DNA of 64,000 nt from Tumebacillus lacus (GTDB taxonomy: Bacteria; Bacillota; Bacilli; Tumebacillales; Tumebacillaceae): contig NZ_JAPMLT010000003.1 in the NCBI RefSeq assembly GCF_026410385.1, forward strand, positions 349,039-413,038. The letters are read 5' to 3'. Within the stretch, counting starts at the first letter, position 1, and every line of letters starts with the position of its first letter. The notes under the pieces are model-generated. The model was not told where the DNA came from, did not search any database, and worked only from the letters and a program-made list of their open reading frames with translations. Of the stretch, positions 62,787-64,000 are shown in pieces. The position numbers were made by a program, and so were the translations under genes.

Positions 62787-63875
62787 ATGAACAATAGGTT
62801 CAGACGTGGCTTGCTGTCCGCTCTTTTATCCGTAGCGGTCGTGGCGAGCACGTTGTTGCCTGCCTTCGCAACGCCTGTGAATGCAGCGTATGACGGAGAA
62901 TGGGACCCGCTCAATGAGGGGTGGATGCCGGAGGACGGAGCGACAGTCGACCCGGTGCAGATGGCGCTTCGCTCTGCGGAGGGCGGAGGGCAGTCGGCCG
63001 GGACCGGCAGCAATCCGGTGGAGTCGCTTGGCGATCCATCCGGTGAGCTGCCGAAGGAGCCGGTCGACATCGCGTCGGGGCAGTTGGTGCTCGATGAAAA
63101 GGACTTTGCTTTTCCCGGATACGGGCCGGCTCTGGAAGTCGCGAGGTCGTACAAGAGCGATCAGACCGAACGGCTGGGGATGTTCGGGTACGGCTGGTCG
63201 ATTCCGCAGGAGCGTTCGCTCCGCATGTACGACAACTTTTCCATCGTCGATCAAAAGGCGGACGGGAGCACGGACCAGTACCTGTTCGAGATGTCCGTCC
63301 CTGCGGAAGATGCGGTCGTGGAAGAGTACGACGGCGCCCCGCTGATCTACTATCCGCTGCATCTGGGCACCTACAAAGCGGAGAGAGCGGACAACCGCAA
63401 ACAGTTGACCCGCCGCAGCCAGCACGACTATCTACTGGTCGATCCGGACACCGGCATGCGCTACGCCTTTTTCGGCTATCAGGCCGCCTGGCGAACCGAT
63501 GCTCCGAAACAAGCGGGTAAACTGCTGCGGTATGCGGATCAAACGGGACTTGTCATGCTGTTGGAGTATGACGGAGCGGGACGGATCGAAAAAATGCGCG
63601 GCAATGCGCTGCCTTCTATCCAGTTTGCGTACAACGGTGCCGGGCTGGTCGAGACGGTCGCCGACCGCAGCGGACAGGTCTACCGATACGGCTACACCGG
63701 CCACGATCTGACGCAGATCACGCGCCCCGACGGTTCGGTCGTTACGATGGCCTATGATGGCTCGCATCGGATCACGATGCGGGCTGAAAACGGTGTCGCC
63801 ACTTATTTTGAATACGAAAACGGCAAGGTGCATCAGGTTAAAAACGCACGACAGGAACTCCTTTTTTCCTATTGA
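62787..63875 (+). CDS. Secreted RHS/YD-repeat protein, interrupted by in-frame TGA
   Basis: The first 362 residues start with a signal peptide (MNNRFRRGLLSALLSVAVVASTLL). A DUF6531-like entry region follows (EPVDIASGQLVLDEKDFAFPGYGPALEVARSY) and then YD repeats such as YGYTGHDLTQITRPDGSVVTMAYDGS. RHS proteins form a shell around a C-terminal toxin, which would lie beyond the window. The frame ends in TGA at 63873-63875, yet the same frame continues with good YD repeat sequence after it. GGTAGGAG precedes the ATG. It could be a pseudogene, a sequencing error or a point mutation. Confidence 0.85.
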   Translation: MNNRFRRGLLSALLSVAVVASTLLPAFATPVNAAYDGEWDPLNEGWMPEDGATVDPVQMALRSAEGGGQSAGTGSNPVESLGDPSGELPKEPVDIASGQLVLDEKDFAFPGYGPALEVARSYKSDQTERLGMFGYGWSIPQERSLRMYDNFSIVDQKADGSTDQYLFEMSVPAEDAVVEEYDGAPLIYYPLHLGTYKAERADNRKQLTRRSQHDYLLVDPDTGMRYAFFGYQAAWRTDAPKQAGKLLRYADQTGLVMLLEYDGAGRIEKMRGNALPSIQFAYNGAGLVETVADRSGQVYRYGYTGHDLTQITRPDGSVVTMAYDGSHRITMRAENGVATYFEYENGKVHQVKNARQELLFSY

Positions 63876-64000
63876 TACGAAGCGGGCAAAGTGACCCGCA
63901 CGGACGATCAAGGCAATCAAACGGTCTACACCTTCAATGACAAAAAACAGACCTTGAGCAAGACGGAGCCCGGCGGCGTGACGACCTCCTACACCTATCA
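63876..64000 (+). pseudogene. Continuation of the RHS frame after the TGA
   Basis: Directly after the TGA the same frame reads YEAGKVTRTDDQGNQTVYTF and on to SKTEPGGVTTSYTY at the window edge, clear YD-repeat protein. It has no own start or ribosome site, so it belongs to the interrupted gene. Confidence 0.8.

Overview
The window looks like chromosome from a moderately GC-rich Bacilli member, most likely near Alicyclobacillaceae (Tumebacillus-like). This is inferred from gene order and protein type only. The evidence is the order secG-esterase-rnr-smpB-ssrA, the hexacistronic glycolytic operon cggR-gap-pgk-tpiA-gpmI-eno beside rpoN (sigL), comER, a HemAT globin sensor, Gram-positive LCP and CpsBCD-type proteins, and strong GGAGG ribosome binding sites with frequent TTG/GTG starts. 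Nearly all genes lie on the minus strand.

Region 1 (1-17.1 kb) is metabolic. It holds the 5' part of a nosD-nosL unit (nitrous oxide reductase maturation), GNAT acetyltransferases, a DUF3231 protein, a CatA-type acetyltransferase and an ECF sigma/anti-sigma pair with its own ECF-type promoter. It also holds PEP carboxylase, a PhzF-family isomerase, a secreted M14 carboxypeptidase, HemAT, and the glyoxylate shunt operon aceB-aceA with two divergent small genes.

Region 2 (17.1-32.0 kb) is one 14-gene polysaccharide operon read leftwards from a promoter at about 32.0 kb. It starts with chain-length and tyrosine-kinase/phosphatase control genes. Next come four genes matching the WbpA-WbpB-WbpD-WbpE route from UDP-GlcNAc to UDP-2,3-diacetamido-glucuronate. 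Then follow a Wzx flippase, a FemAB-like transferase, a polysaccharide deacetylase, two glycosyltransferases, a Wzy-like polymerase and an LCP ligase that would attach the polymer to the wall. Many genes overlap, and three of the overlaps carry short in-phase repeats.

Region 3 (32.2-44.4 kb) is mixed. It has a methyltransferase with an unusual N-terminal domain, and a truncated haemoglobin whose promoter has a perfect FNR/CRP-type operator next to a Crp/Fnr regulator gene. It also has a UDG-like protein, an amino acid permease, a YcaQ-type glycosylase, a two-gene Septu (PtuAB) anti-phage system, a CHASE4-GGDEF-EAL protein and tmRNA.

Region 4 (44.4-60.8 kb) is conserved core: smpB, rnr, two esterases, secG, the glycolytic operon with its CggR operator, rpoN, comER, thiD and tRNA-Arg(CCG). 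A pair of repeated hairpins sits between eno and secG.

Region 5 (60.8-64 kb) is accessory. It holds an unknown gene, two tandem SMI1/KNR4 (SUKH) putative immunity genes, and the start of a secreted RHS/YD-repeat protein whose frame is broken by one in-frame TGA. The RHS gene runs off the window.
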